A stretch of DNA of 64,000 bases, from contig NZ_CAXRBQ010000146.1 of the NCBI RefSeq assembly GCF_964228735.1, forward strand, positions 1 through 64,000. Reading direction: 5' to 3'. This stretch comes from Pontibacterium sp964228735 (GTDB taxonomy: Bacteria; Pseudomonadota; Gammaproteobacteria; Pseudomonadales; Balneatricaceae). The notes under the pieces were generated by a model. That model did not search any database, was not told the origin of the DNA, and saw only the letters and a program-made list of their open reading frames with translations. A program made the translations under genes and the position numbers. Positions 8,998 through 17,684 of the stretch are shown piece after piece (the first letter of the stretch is position 1; every line of letters starts with the position of its first letter).

Positions 8998-9426
8998 CTA
9001 GCGATACCACTCGCGCATGATCATATGGGTGCGGATTCTGGCGCCCGGTGGCTTTAGTTTGGTCACTGCCGACAGCAGATCGTGCAACCGCTGCATGTTA
9101 GGCACATCCACATAGACCAACAGATCCACATCACCGCTGGTGCCGTGACAACGCTGCACTTCGGGAAACTTCATCAGCTCCTGCACAAAAGGCGCACACT
9201 CCATGCCGCCATGGCTGATCTCGAAATACGCCTTCAAGCGGTCGCCGTTTTCGGTCTGTGCGGCGGTCAGCACCTGGTAGCCCAGAATCTCGCCTGAAGC
9301 CTCCAAACGTTTGATCCGCTCGGACACGGCTGTGCGTGACAGATTCACCTGCTCTGCGATGCTGGACACACTCTGGCGCGCATTTTCCTGCAACGCTGCG
9401 ATTATTTTCTGATCAAAACTATCCAT
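8998..9426 (-). CDS. Lrp/AsnC family transcriptional regulator
   Basis: 142 residues: N-terminal AsnC-type helix-turn-helix (MDSFDQKIIAALQENARQSV...LSRTAVSERIKRLEASGEI, residues 1-60) and a C-terminal RAM/ACT-like sensing domain (65-140, with the GDVDLLVYV strand). Members bind amino acids and control amino-acid synthesis, catabolism or export. It is divergent from a YjeH-type exporter with 122 bases between the starts, the usual layout of an Lrp-family regulator with its target exporter. That link is inferred from position only. Confidence 0.9.
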   Translation of the reverse strand: MDSFDQKIIAALQENARQSVSSIAEQVNLSRTAVSERIKRLEASGEILGYQVLTAAQTENGDRLKAYFEISHGGMECAPFVQELMKFPEVQRCHGTSGDVDLLVYVDVPNMQRLHDLLSAVTKLKPPGARIRTHMIMREWYR

Positions 9427-9548
9427 CTGATCACCTGACCTGCAAAACGTCGGAATTCACCGGGAAATGCTGCAAATCGCAACCGCATTACGGCACCTTG
9501 AATCGGGGATCATCCGTACACTGGTGTTTTCGATCTGGAGCGTTGGGG

Positions 9549-10802
9549 ATGACAAGGCTAAATCAAACAATTACACGCTGGCAAGGGATGGGCTTGATCG
9601 CCACCACCCTACTGGGCACCGGTGTGTTTATCATTCCGCAACTGACCATCCAGCAGGCGGGCGACCGGGCGTTCTGGGCCTGGGTAATCCTGCTGGGTGC
9701 CATCCTGCCACTGGCTTACGTCTTTGCCGAGCTGGGCCGCAAGTACAGTCACGCGGCCGGCCCTGCGTATTTCGTCGGTGAAGCCTTTGGCCAAACCGCT
9801 GGCCGGGTGGTCGGACTGCTGTTCCTGTTTGCCGTACCACCGGGTGCGGCCGCAGCGCTGATCATGACCTTTAAGTTTCTTGATCCGATAATTTCACTCA
9901 CCGCGCAGCAGCTGATCGGCATCGAGCTGCTGGTGTTTATGACGCTGTTTTTCCTCAATCGGCGTGGCCTGAAGTTGTCCGGCCGTCTCCAACTGGGCCT
10001 GACGTTGATTATCCTCGCCGTAGTGGTCTTGATGCTGGGTGCAGCGCTGCTGACAACCGCTGCCCCTGCAGAGGTCAAGGCAGGCACGTCCGACGATGTG
10101 CTGGCCGCGATCGGGTTGGCGATCTGGAGTTTCCTGGGAATCGAGGCGATCACCCATCTGGCAACCGAGTTTAAGGATGTGAAGCGCGACTTTATCCCGG
10201 CCACACTGGGTGGGGTCGCGCTGGTTGGCCTGATCTTTATCGGTTGTACCTATCTCTCCCTGCTGGCACCGGATCACGAGCTGGCAATGGTCGGTGCATT
10301 TGAGCTGTTGCTGGGCGAGAGTGGACGCTGGATTATCGGCGCACTGGGTCTGATCAGCGGTCTGGCGACGATCAATGTGTACTTTGCCAGCTTGTCGCGT
10401 CTGGCTTGGAGCTTCAGTAACGAGGGGGTACTGCCGGCGCAGCTGAAACCTCTCAACAAACACCAGGTTCCGGCAGCCGCCCTGCTGGCATTTATGCTGA
10501 TCTCGGCATTGATACTAGTAACAAGTTTCTTTACTGAACTGGACTTTGCCGTACTGGCACACTGGGTAAACGGCGTCTTCGTATTGATCTATGGCGCAGC
10601 GATGTTCGCCGCCTGGAAGCTGCTGTCACACCGGCATCGTCCAGCAATTGCGGTTGGGTTGGCCGCCTGCGCTTTGTTTGTTTACAGCCTGGGCAGCTCT
10701 ATGTTGTATGCGGTATTACTTTCGATTGTGATCAGCTCAGCCCTGCTCATTCAGCAGCACTGGCGTAAGCGGGACGCGACAGTCGTCTCACGCCCGCTTT
10801 AG
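9549..10802 (+). CDS. yjeH: YjeH-type amino acid exporter (APC superfamily)
   Basis: 417 residues from ATG 9549. An upstream in-frame extension would run into the divergent regulator and has no ribosome site. About 12 hydrophobic segments. Close match to E. coli YjeH, which exports L-methionine and branched-chain amino acids: the opening MTRLNQTITRWQGMGLIATT with LLGTGVF, then SFLGIEAITHLATEFKDVKR and the C-terminal NGVFVLIYGAAMFAAWKLL. Probably expels excess hydrophobic amino acids, controlled by the divergent Lrp-family protein. The exact substrate is inferred. Confidence 0.85.
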   Translation: MTRLNQTITRWQGMGLIATTLLGTGVFIIPQLTIQQAGDRAFWAWVILLGAILPLAYVFAELGRKYSHAAGPAYFVGEAFGQTAGRVVGLLFLFAVPPGAAAALIMTFKFLDPIISLTAQQLIGIELLVFMTLFFLNRRGLKLSGRLQLGLTLIILAVVVLMLGAALLTTAAPAEVKAGTSDDVLAAIGLAIWSFLGIEAITHLATEFKDVKRDFIPATLGGVALVGLIFIGCTYLSLLAPDHELAMVGAFELLLGESGRWIIGALGLISGLATINVYFASLSRLAWSFSNEGVLPAQLKPLNKHQVPAAALLAFMLISALILVTSFFTELDFAVLAHWVNGVFVLIYGAAMFAAWKLLSHRHRPAIAVGLAACALFVYSLGSSMLYAVLLSIVISSALLIQQHWRKRDATVVSRPL

Positions 10803-10815
10803 GAAGCTTTTGGAA

Positions 10816-11406
10816 TCATATGGTTGCAAACACCGTTTCCAACGCATCGTCTGCCAACTGGCTGGCCGGTGTCAGGGTGCGGCGCTGCCAGGGGATAAAA
10901 CCGAAGTACCAGGCGCGCCAGAATCCGACGGATGCCTGGGGGTTCTGCTCCAGCAGCCCCTCCAGAGTTTCCACCTTGCCCAGTTTGACGCCCAGGGCAT
11001 CACGGAAACATTCGTGCACAAACTTGGAACAGAACTGACGTTTGGAATCGAAGTGGAAACCCAGGTGGTAGAAGGTGCCCATCCGTTTCTGCGCTTCTAC
11101 TTTCAGCAGCTCAACCTGCGCAGCACTGACACCGGATTTCAATCGTCGGATCGCCACCTCGTTGTTGCAGGTCCTTGCCAGATACTTACGTAGCGGGCTG
11201 CGTTTCACCACCGGTACGGCACTTTCCAGTACGTACCATTCACCCTGTTCACGCACCACAAAACCCACATGCGAACACCAGCTACCGGTACCCCGTGCCA
11301 CCTGCTTATAGAGAAAAGCGTTGATGGAGATAAACAGGATATCGCCCTCTTTTAGGTTTTCGCGTACTTGCGCTTCCAGTTGATCCAGTTGTGTGTTGCG
11401 AGTCAT
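10816..11406 (-). CDS. YebB/YiiX-type permuted papain-like hydrolase
   Basis: 196 residues resembling E. coli YebB along its whole length (GDILFISINAFLYKQ, WCSHVGFV, ESAVPV, KRQFCSKFVHE, FWRAWYFGFIPWQRRTLTPA). The family is a circularly permuted NlpC/P60 fold, with a catalytic His early (His46 in CSHVGF) and Cys later (Cys126 in RQFCSKF). Members are thought to cleave amide or ester bonds in cell-wall peptides or lipids. No signal peptide is seen. Convergent with the exporter gene, 13 bases apart. Confidence 0.85.
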   Translation of the reverse strand: MTRNTQLDQLEAQVRENLKEGDILFISINAFLYKQVARGTGSWCSHVGFVVREQGEWYVLESAVPVVKRSPLRKYLARTCNNEVAIRRLKSGVSAAQVELLKVEAQKRMGTFYHLGFHFDSKRQFCSKFVHECFRDALGVKLGKVETLEGLLEQNPQASVGFWRAWYFGFIPWQRRTLTPASQLADDALETVFATI

Positions 11407-11513
11407 ACCGCGGCCTCCATTTCGTTGATGGCTGGCAGTATTGATTAGAGCGTGAAGGGAGGGAATTTTCTCCGCCGGAGTAGCAAATTTTGCTACCCAG
11501 CGTCGCCAAAGGA

Positions 11514-11693
11514 TCAGGATTTGGAGGTATGGGTAGATATTCTGGGCGCATCACAGCCCGAACACCCTGCACAGCCACGGGACTTGCCACACCCGACTTT
11601 CAGGCTGCGACGGATAAAACGGCTGAAGGAGATCAGGATCACCAACACCACCACGGTCAGTACCATTAGATCAAGCCAACTCAGGTCCGCCAT
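11514..11693 (-). CDS. FeoB-associated Cys-rich membrane protein (59 residues)
   Basis: A short gene nine bases after the feoB stop. It begins MADLSWLDLMVLTVVVLVIL, a single membrane helix, then a basic turn (SRFIRRSLK) and the Cys cluster VGCGKSRGCAGCSGCD (five Cys in CG.S.GC.GC.GC spacing). This is the pattern of the FeoB-associated Cys-rich proteins found next to feoB in many bacteria, which may take the place of FeoC or help metal or Fe-S handling during ferrous iron uptake. In operon feoA-feoB-this gene. The start is the first ATG after feoB, preceded by GGGGGCAAC. Confidence 0.85.
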   Translation of the reverse strand: MADLSWLDLMVLTVVVLVILISFSRFIRRSLKVGCGKSRGCAGCSGCDAPRISTHTSKS

Positions 11694-11702
11694 GTTGCCC
11701 CC

Positions 11703-13661
11703 TTAATAAAACAGGCTGGCGATATGGTAGGTCAGGAACGCACCACCCCAGGCGAGTACCAACCCCAGCAGGATGGACACCATCGCCCAACGCCAGCTAC
11801 CGGTCTCACGACGGATCACCGCAATGGTAGCCAGACACGGCATATAAAGCAGGGTAAACACCATCAGTGCCAGCCCCGCCGCCGGTGCCAGACCCGCCAA
11901 CAACGCAGCCTGCAAACCCTCCATATCCTGCTCACCCGCCTGGTACACCACCGCCAGGGTCGCCGCGATCACTTCCTTGGCGATAAAGCCGGAGAGCAAA
12001 GCAACGGTTTCCTGCCAACCCAGCCCCAGTGGCGCGAACAACGGTGCCAGTAAGTGCCCCAACTGCTCCAGGAACGACTGGTCGGCATTCTGCGGGAAGG
12101 TTTGCAACAGCCAGATCAGAAGGGAGCCCACCAGAATCACGCCGCCGATCTTGGAGAGGAAATCCCCCGCCTTGTCCCGCACGTGCAATGCCAGCGAACG
12201 TAGCGACGGCCAGCGCCAGGGTGGCAGTTCCATAATGAAGGATTCATCGTGTTGTGCCGGGATGGTGCGGGACAGGATCGCCGCCACGGTAAATGCCATC
12301 AGGATGCCCAGCATATAGAGACCGAACAACACCGTACCGGCCCGATCAGCAAAGAAGATACCCGCCAGCAAGACATAAACCGGCAAACGGGCCGAGCAGC
12401 TCATAAACGGATTGATCAGGATAGTGATCAGACGCGCGCGCGGCTCTTCAATGGTACGGGTTGCCATAATCGCCGGCACGTTGCAGCCAAAGCCCATCAC
12501 CAACGGCACAAAGGCTTTGCCGTGCAGTCCCACACGGCTCATCAGCCGGTCGGTCAGGAACGCGGCACGTGCCATATAACCGGATTGTTCCATGATTGCT
12601 ATAAAAGTGAACAACAACACCACATTGGGCAGGAACACTAATACACCGCCAACCCCGGCAATGAGACCGTCCACCAGCACATCCCGCAGCAAACCTTCCG
12701 GCAAACCTGCTGCCAACCACTGCCCCAACTGCGCGACGGCGGCATCGATCCAGTCCGCTGGAAAAGCACCGAGGGTGAAGGTGGTCTCGAACATAAACCA
12801 GAGCAATCCCACAAAGATTGGCAGACCGAGCCAACGGTTCAGTACCACAGAATCAATCCAGTGCTCGGCAAAGGAGATCTCGTCATGGTCGCTGCCACTG
12901 TTATGCATCAGACCATGGATATAACCATAGCGCCCCTCGGCGATCAGCTGTGCGGTGCTGTCGTCGTGGTAGCTCTCCAGTTGCTCGACCTCGTTATGCA
13001 ATAACTCACGTTGATTAGCGTGCAGCACAAACGGTACATCTCCGGCGGACTCCAACGCCTGTACCGCCTGCCAGCGGTTCAATCCGCTATCGGTCAGACG
13101 ACCAATGGATTGTTCCACATGTTGCTCGTAAGCGATCTCCAATGCAGGTGCTTCGTTCTTCTTACGCAGCTGTTCAACCAGGGTATCCAGCAATAGATCC
13201 AGGTAACGGGGTTTACGCCCGTCACTGGGCAGCACCCGCATATCCAGCAGTCGAGCCAGGTTGTCACAGTCCGGGGCGATACCTTGGGCTTCCGCCTCAT
13301 CCAGCATGTTCATTGCGATAACAGTGGGCAGTTGCTGCTCCAACAGCTGGGTGGTGAGCGCCAAGTTACGCGCCAGGTTGCCCGCATCCACCACGTTGAG
13401 CACCAGATCGGGTGGTGTCTCAAACAGGTAATCCCGTGCGACACGCTCCTCAACACGGTTGTGACTGAGAGAGTAGATCCCCGGCAGATCAACGAAACGC
13501 AGCGTCACCCCCAGGTGCTCGCGTTCTCCTTCGCGGCCGGTGACGGTCACACCCGCCATGTTGCCGGTACGCTGACGTGAACCGGTGAGCAGGTTAAAGA
13601 GGGAGGTTTTACCGCAGTTGGGGTTGCCCAGCAGGGCCACGGTGAAGATCTGACTAGTCAT
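11703..13661 (-). CDS. feoB: Ferrous iron transporter FeoB
   Basis: 652 residues. N-terminal G-protein domain with G1 GNPNCGKTS (12-20), G3 DLPG and NMLDEAEAQG, then a GDI-like helical region and a membrane part with paired gate-like segments (FVPLVMGFGCNVPAIMATRT and SCSARLPVYVLL). It moves Fe(II) across the inner membrane under oxygen-poor conditions. An upstream in-frame extension exists only through the feoA frame. The start at 13661 overlaps the feoA stop by eight bases, so translation is coupled. Shorter than E. coli FeoB (773). Confidence 0.96.
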   Translation of the reverse strand: MTSQIFTVALLGNPNCGKTSLFNLLTGSRQRTGNMAGVTVTGREGEREHLGVTLRFVDLPGIYSLSHNRVEERVARDYLFETPPDLVLNVVDAGNLARNLALTTQLLEQQLPTVIAMNMLDEAEAQGIAPDCDNLARLLDMRVLPSDGRKPRYLDLLLDTLVEQLRKKNEAPALEIAYEQHVEQSIGRLTDSGLNRWQAVQALESAGDVPFVLHANQRELLHNEVEQLESYHDDSTAQLIAEGRYGYIHGLMHNSGSDHDEISFAEHWIDSVVLNRWLGLPIFVGLLWFMFETTFTLGAFPADWIDAAVAQLGQWLAAGLPEGLLRDVLVDGLIAGVGGVLVFLPNVVLLFTFIAIMEQSGYMARAAFLTDRLMSRVGLHGKAFVPLVMGFGCNVPAIMATRTIEEPRARLITILINPFMSCSARLPVYVLLAGIFFADRAGTVLFGLYMLGILMAFTVAAILSRTIPAQHDESFIMELPPWRWPSLRSLALHVRDKAGDFLSKIGGVILVGSLLIWLLQTFPQNADQSFLEQLGHLLAPLFAPLGLGWQETVALLSGFIAKEVIAATLAVVYQAGEQDMEGLQAALLAGLAPAAGLALMVFTLLYMPCLATIAVIRRETGSWRWAMVSILLGLVLAWGGAFLTYHIASLFY

Positions 13662-13884
13662 CACACAACTCCACTTCCACCATACAGGCATCGTCGTTGC
13701 GCAGACAGATCTGCTGGCGACCAATCGCATAGGTGCGCGGATCACCCCACAGGGTGCTGGCACTGAGCCGAACCATCTGGCCGCGTAAGACACCCAGCGC
13801 GGTCAGGCGCTGGCGCAGGTTATCGGGGCCTTTAATCGCCAGAATGCGGCAGGTTTGTTTCTTTTGAACGTCGGTCAGAGTCAT
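13654..13884 (-). CDS. feoA: Ferrous iron transport protein FeoA
   Basis: 76 residues with the SH3-like FeoA fold: CRILAIKGPDNLRQRLTALGVLRGQMVRL then RTYAIGRQQICLRNDDACMVEVEL. A small cytosolic partner thought to act on the FeoB G domain. First gene of feoA-feoB-Cys-rich protein, overlapping feoB by eight bases. A strong Fur box lies 19 bases upstream of the start. Confidence 0.92.
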   Translation of the reverse strand: MTLTDVQKKQTCRILAIKGPDNLRQRLTALGVLRGQMVRLSASTLWGDPRTYAIGRQQICLRNDDACMVEVELCDD

Positions 13885-13902
13885 GGGGCAACCACTGCAT
13901 AT

Positions 13903-13921
13903 GAGAATGCGAATGATTATC
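13903..13921 (-). promoter_or_regulatory. Fur box upstream of feoA
   Basis: GAGAATGCGAATGATTATC matches the Fur consensus GATAATGATAATCATTATC at 15 of 19 positions and lies just before feoA, so the feo operon is expected to be repressed by Fur with Fe(II). Confidence 0.85.
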
Positions 13922-13977
13922 CAACACTCTTACACCGTGCCCCATGATTAATATCAAGATTTACTAATATTACGTAC

Positions 13978-14604
13978 TCAGTTGGCCAACGGAAAGTCGA
14001 AACAGGTATCCGGGTAAGGCTCGTCCTGCAGGGTGAAATGCCACCATTCATGATGAAACGGCACAAACCCGTGCTGTACCATCACATGCTGCAGCAACAT
14101 ACGGTTGGCGCGGGCCTGGGCCGAGATGGTCTGGCAATCGATCCAGCTTTCCGGACCAAAGAAGTCAAAACAGGTCCCCATCTCCAGTTCTGCACCGGTT
14201 TCCAGATCAATAATGGTCAGGTCAACGGTACTGCCACGGGAGTGGCTGGAGTGCTGCACCAGATAGCCCTTGGAGAACAGCTCGGGTTTCTGCAGTGAAG
14301 GGTAGTAGTCCGCCTTGTAACGGATATCGTCGTGGTCTTCAGACCAGCGCAGGAAGTGATCCACCGCACGCTGTGGCCGGTAGGCATCAAACACCTTCAA
14401 GCCCAGACCAAACTCCGCCAGTGCCTGTTGCACACGCAACAGTGCGCTGGCAGCCGGGCGGGTGATCAGACACAACTCGGCGTCGTAACCGTCGATGCGG
14501 TCACCAACAAAGTTATCGCCGGTGAGGTATTTGAGGTCGAGCCGGAGGGTAGGTACGACCGTGAGCAGGTCGACAAATAAAGCCGGGCGTTGCAAGTTAT
14601 CCAC
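13978..14604 (-). CDS. ddpX: VanX/DdpX-type D-alanyl-D-alanine dipeptidase
   Basis: 208 residues from GTG 14604 (AGGAAA nine bases before). A longer frame to 14655 exists but has no ribosome site. The zinc peptidase motifs are complete: SHSRGSTVDLT (His121 and Asp128 as zinc ligands) and EWWHF (Glu186 catalytic, His189 zinc), at spacing like VanX; DAYRP supplies the conserved Arg. It splits D-Ala-D-Ala. Outside vancomycin clusters such enzymes recycle cell-wall dipeptide or use it as a nutrient. No vanHA genes are nearby, so resistance is not implied. Divergent from an XRE-cupin regulator. Confidence 0.9.
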   Translation of the reverse strand: MDNLQRPALFVDLLTVVPTLRLDLKYLTGDNFVGDRIDGYDAELCLITRPAASALLRVQQALAEFGLGLKVFDAYRPQRAVDHFLRWSEDHDDIRYKADYYPSLQKPELFSKGYLVQHSSHSRGSTVDLTIIDLETGAELEMGTCFDFFGPESWIDCQTISAQARANRMLLQHVMVQHGFVPFHHEWWHFTLQDEPYPDTCFDFPLAN

Positions 14605-14720
14605 AGCATGATTTCCTGAAGAGTGTGCTGTTACTCTAGCCGCAGATGACAGCAAAGGCCATAGGGCGACACTGTCTGTTATTATGGTCCCGATTTATAT
14701 GCTGCCGATAGAGAGTTTTC

Positions 14721-15293
14721 ATGTCACAGTCCACCACGCCGCACCTGGGTGCTGCCATCAAACAACGGCGTAAAGAGCTTGGCCTCAACCTGACGCAGCT
14801 GGCGGAGCTGTCCAGTGTCTCCCGCTCCATGCTGTCGGAGATCGAACGGGACAACACCAATCCGACCTTCACCAGCCTGTGGAACATCACCCGCGCCCTG
14901 GGACTCAGCATTGATGAGCTCACCGCTCTGTGCGTGGAAAGTGACGACCTGAAAATTGAGCAGCAGACAGCACAGAACACCCCACGGATGCTGAGCGATG
15001 ATGAAGGTTGTGAACTGCGGGCACTGAACCCGATCGCTACCGCCTCGGAGTTCGAGTGGTACGAACTGATCATTCAGCCGGGCAGCGCCCTGGTTTCGGA
15101 GGCACACAGCCGTGGCACCCGCGAGCACCTGTCAGTGAGCGAGGGACAGCTGGAGGTGATATTGCAGGGACAGGTCAGCGCTTTGGGCAGCGAAGGCGAT
15201 ACCCTGCGCTACCGGGCGGATGTACAACACAGCATCCGTAATGCCGGTGAGCAGGTGGCCCGGGCCTTTCTGGTGGTGCATAAAACGGCGTAG
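14721..15293 (+). CDS. XRE family regulator with C-terminal cupin domain
   Basis: 190 residues: N-terminal helix-turn-helix (LGAAIKQRRKELGLNLTQLA...SRSMLSEIERDNTNPTF, residues 10-65) and a C-terminal cupin_2 sensor (about 110-185). Such regulators control polyamine, amino-acid or sugar catabolism genes by binding a small ligand in the cupin barrel. Divergent from the dipeptidase gene with 116 bases between starts; its stop is two bases from the convergent tdh stop. Targets could be the dipeptidase or kbl-tdh; sequence alone does not decide. Confidence 0.9.
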   Translation: MSQSTTPHLGAAIKQRRKELGLNLTQLAELSSVSRSMLSEIERDNTNPTFTSLWNITRALGLSIDELTALCVESDDLKIEQQTAQNTPRMLSDDEGCELRALNPIATASEFEWYELIIQPGSALVSEAHSRGTREHLSVSEGQLEVILQGQVSALGSEGDTLRYRADVQHSIRNAGEQVARAFLVVHKTA

Positions 15294-15294
15294 T

Positions 15295-16323
15295 TCAGCT
15301 ACGCCAGTCCAGGATCACCTTGCCGGAGTTACCCGAGCGCATCACGTCGAAGCCCTGCTGGAACTCGCCAACCGGGAAATGGTGGGTAATGATCGGCGTC
15401 AGGTCCAGGCCAGACTGGATTACTGATGCCATCTTGTACCAGGTCTCAAACATCTCGCGACCGTAGATCCCCTTGATCAGCAGTCCCTTGAAAATCACCT
15501 GATTCCAGTCGATCGCCATCTCATCACCGGGGATCCCCAGCATGGCGATCTTGCCACCATGGTTCATGGCACTGAGCATATCGCGGAACGCCTGGGGCAC
15601 ACCGGACATCTCCAGACCTATATCAAACCCCTCTGTCATCTCCAGCGCGGTCATCACCTCGTCGAGCGACTGTTTAGCCACATTCACGGTATGCTCAACA
15701 CCCATCTTCCGGGCCAGTGCCAGCCGATAGTCATTCACATCGGTCAGCACCACGTGGCGCGCACCGACATGGCGGGCAATTGCTGCGGCCATGATCCCGA
15801 TGGGGCCTGCACCGGTGATCAGCACATCCTCCCCCACCAGATCGAATGAGAGTGCGGTATGCAGGGCGTTGCCGAAGGGGTCGAAGATCGCCGCCAGATC
15901 ATCAGATATATTGTCCGGGATCTTGAAGGCGTTGATTGCCGGAATGACCAGGTATTCTGCAAAGGCACCGGAACGGTTCACCCCCACACCGACCGAATTA
16001 CGGCACAGATGGCGGCGCCCGGCCCGGCAGTTACGACAGTGTCCGCAGGTGATATGACCTTCACCGGAGACCCGGTCGCCAATCTTGAAGCCCTCGACCT
16101 CACAACCGATGTCCGCCACCTCACCGACATACTCATGGCCAACCGTCATCCCTACGGGGATGGTCTGCTGCGCCCAATGGTCCCAGTTGTAGATATGGAT
16201 ATCGGTGCCGCAGATGGCGGTCTTGTGGATCTTGATCAGCAGGTCGTTATGGCCAAGCTTCGGCCGCTGGGTGACATGCAACCAGATCCCCTCTTCGGGA
16301 TGCAGTTTTGCCAGTGCGCGCAT
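15295..16323 (-). CDS. tdh: L-threonine 3-dehydrogenase
   Basis: 342 residues, medium-chain zinc dehydrogenase oxidising threonine to 2-amino-3-ketobutyrate with NAD. Catalytic zinc ligands are in AICGTDIH (Cys38) and VGHEYVGE (His63, Glu64), matching E. coli numbering. The structural zinc loop is CGHCRNCRAGRRHLC and the nucleotide fold is GAGPIGIMAA. One base separates it from kbl, whose product cleaves the unstable ketone, so the pair forms the threonine-to-glycine plus acetyl-CoA pathway. Confidence 0.97.
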   Translation of the reverse strand: MRALAKLHPEEGIWLHVTQRPKLGHNDLLIKIHKTAICGTDIHIYNWDHWAQQTIPVGMTVGHEYVGEVADIGCEVEGFKIGDRVSGEGHITCGHCRNCRAGRRHLCRNSVGVGVNRSGAFAEYLVIPAINAFKIPDNISDDLAAIFDPFGNALHTALSFDLVGEDVLITGAGPIGIMAAAIARHVGARHVVLTDVNDYRLALARKMGVEHTVNVAKQSLDEVMTALEMTEGFDIGLEMSGVPQAFRDMLSAMNHGGKIAMLGIPGDEMAIDWNQVIFKGLLIKGIYGREMFETWYKMASVIQSGLDLTPIITHHFPVGEFQQGFDVMRSGNSGKVILDWRS

Positions 16324-16324
16324 C

Positions 16325-17515
16325 TCAGATCACCCCCAGCTCACGCCCGATCCGGCTAAAGGCTTCCACCGCCCGTTCCAGCTGCTCCCGGGTGTGGCCT
16401 GCTGACATCTGGGTTCGGATCCGCGCCTGCCCCATCGGTACCACCGGATAGGAGAAACCGATCACGTAGATGTCTTCGGCCAGCAGGCGCTCCGCCATCT
16501 CGGCCGCCAGCGCCGCATCGCCAATCATCACCGGGATAATGGCGTGGTCTTTGCCGCCAAGGGTGAATCCGGCCTGGCTCATCGCCTCACGGAAGTAGCG
16601 GCTGTTGTCCTGCAGTTTGTCGCGCAGGTCGCTGCCCTGCTCCACCAGATCCAGCGCCTGCAGGGTCGCCTGGACGATTGCCGGCGCCACGGAGTTGGAG
16701 AACAGGTAGGGGCGTGAGCGCTGGCGTAGCCAGTCGACGATCTCCTTGCGACCGGAGGTGTAACCGCCGGAGGCGCCACCCAATGCTTTGCCGAAGGTGC
16801 CAGTGAGAATATCCACCCGTGCCATCACATCGCAGTACTCATGGCTGCCGCGGCCGTGCGCGCCAACAGCGCCCACCGCATGGGAATCATCCACCATCAC
16901 CAGGGCATTGTATTTTTCTGCCAGGTCGCAGATCCCCGGCAGGTTGGCGATCACCCCGTCCATGGAAAACACACCGTCGGTGGCGATCAGCCGCACTCGG
17001 CAATCCTGCGCCTGCTGCAGGCAGTTTTCCAGCTCCGCCATGTCGTTGTTGGCGTAGCGGAACCGCTTGGCCTTACTCAGGCGTACGCCGTCGATAATGC
17101 TGGCATGGTTGAGGGCGTCACTGATCACCGCATCTTCCGGCCCCAGCAACGTCTCGAACAACCCGCCGTTGGCGTCAAAACAGGAGGAATAAAGGATGCT
17201 GTCTTCGGTGCCGAGGAATTCACTCAGCCGTGCTTCCAGCTGCTTGTGGATATCCTGGGTGCCGCAGATAAATCGTACCGAGGCCATGCCGAAACCGTGC
17301 TCGTCCAAGCCCTGCTTCGCCGCCTTGATCAGGTCCGGATGGTTGGCCAGCCCCAGATAATTGTTGGCACAGAAGTTCACCACCCGGTGGCCGTTCTGCA
17401 GGCGGATATCGGTCGCCTGGGGTGACACGATCTGCCGTTCCGTCTTGTACAAGCCGTCATCCTTCAGCTGTTCACACTGTGCTGCCAACCCCTGTAGATA
17501 TTCATCGCGTGTCAT
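16325..17515 (-). CDS. kbl: 2-amino-3-ketobutyrate CoA ligase
   Basis: PLP enzyme making glycine and acetyl-CoA from the Tdh product. 396 residues from the ATG at 17515 (MTRDEYLQGL), which aligns with the E. coli N-terminus; 17527 is an alternative. Signatures: FCANNYLGLANHPDL, CGTQDIHKQLE, DDSHAVGAVG, and the PLP-binding Lys in GTFGKALGGASGGY (about residue 243). First gene of kbl-tdh. Confidence 0.96.
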   Translation of the reverse strand: MTRDEYLQGLAAQCEQLKDDGLYKTERQIVSPQATDIRLQNGHRVVNFCANNYLGLANHPDLIKAAKQGLDEHGFGMASVRFICGTQDIHKQLEARLSEFLGTEDSILYSSCFDANGGLFETLLGPEDAVISDALNHASIIDGVRLSKAKRFRYANNDMAELENCLQQAQDCRVRLIATDGVFSMDGVIANLPGICDLAEKYNALVMVDDSHAVGAVGAHGRGSHEYCDVMARVDILTGTFGKALGGASGGYTSGRKEIVDWLRQRSRPYLFSNSVAPAIVQATLQALDLVEQGSDLRDKLQDNSRYFREAMSQAGFTLGGKDHAIIPVMIGDAALAAEMAERLLAEDIYVIGFSYPVVPMGQARIRTQMSAGHTREQLERAVEAFSRIGRELGVI

Positions 17516-17558
17516 CTTTACCACCATGCTGGGACAATACGTTATCAAATAGGATAAA

Positions 17559-17625
17559 AATCCAATATACAGGACAAGACAGAATACTCAACAGAGTAAT
17601 GGATTTATTTCCCTTATATTGGATT
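17559..17625. promoter_or_regulatory. Inverted repeat upstream of kbl-tdh
   Basis: AATCCAATATA (17559-17569) and its exact reverse complement TATATTGGATT (17615-17625) flank 45 AT-rich bases in the kbl promoter region. The arms are 11 bp, centre-to-centre 56 bp, so they look like a pair of operator half sites or two sites for one protein rather than an RNA stem. No known consensus was recognised. Confidence 0.45.
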
Positions 17626-17684
17626 GTTTGAATATCACTTACCTAATTACCTAAAGCATAGACCGCTGTTCCCAGGCCACGGCG

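Noticed and set aside
13978..15293. Vancomycin resistance locus
   Set aside because: Only the dipeptidase is present; no ligase, dehydrogenase or VanRS-type genes lie nearby, and the organism type is Gram-negative.
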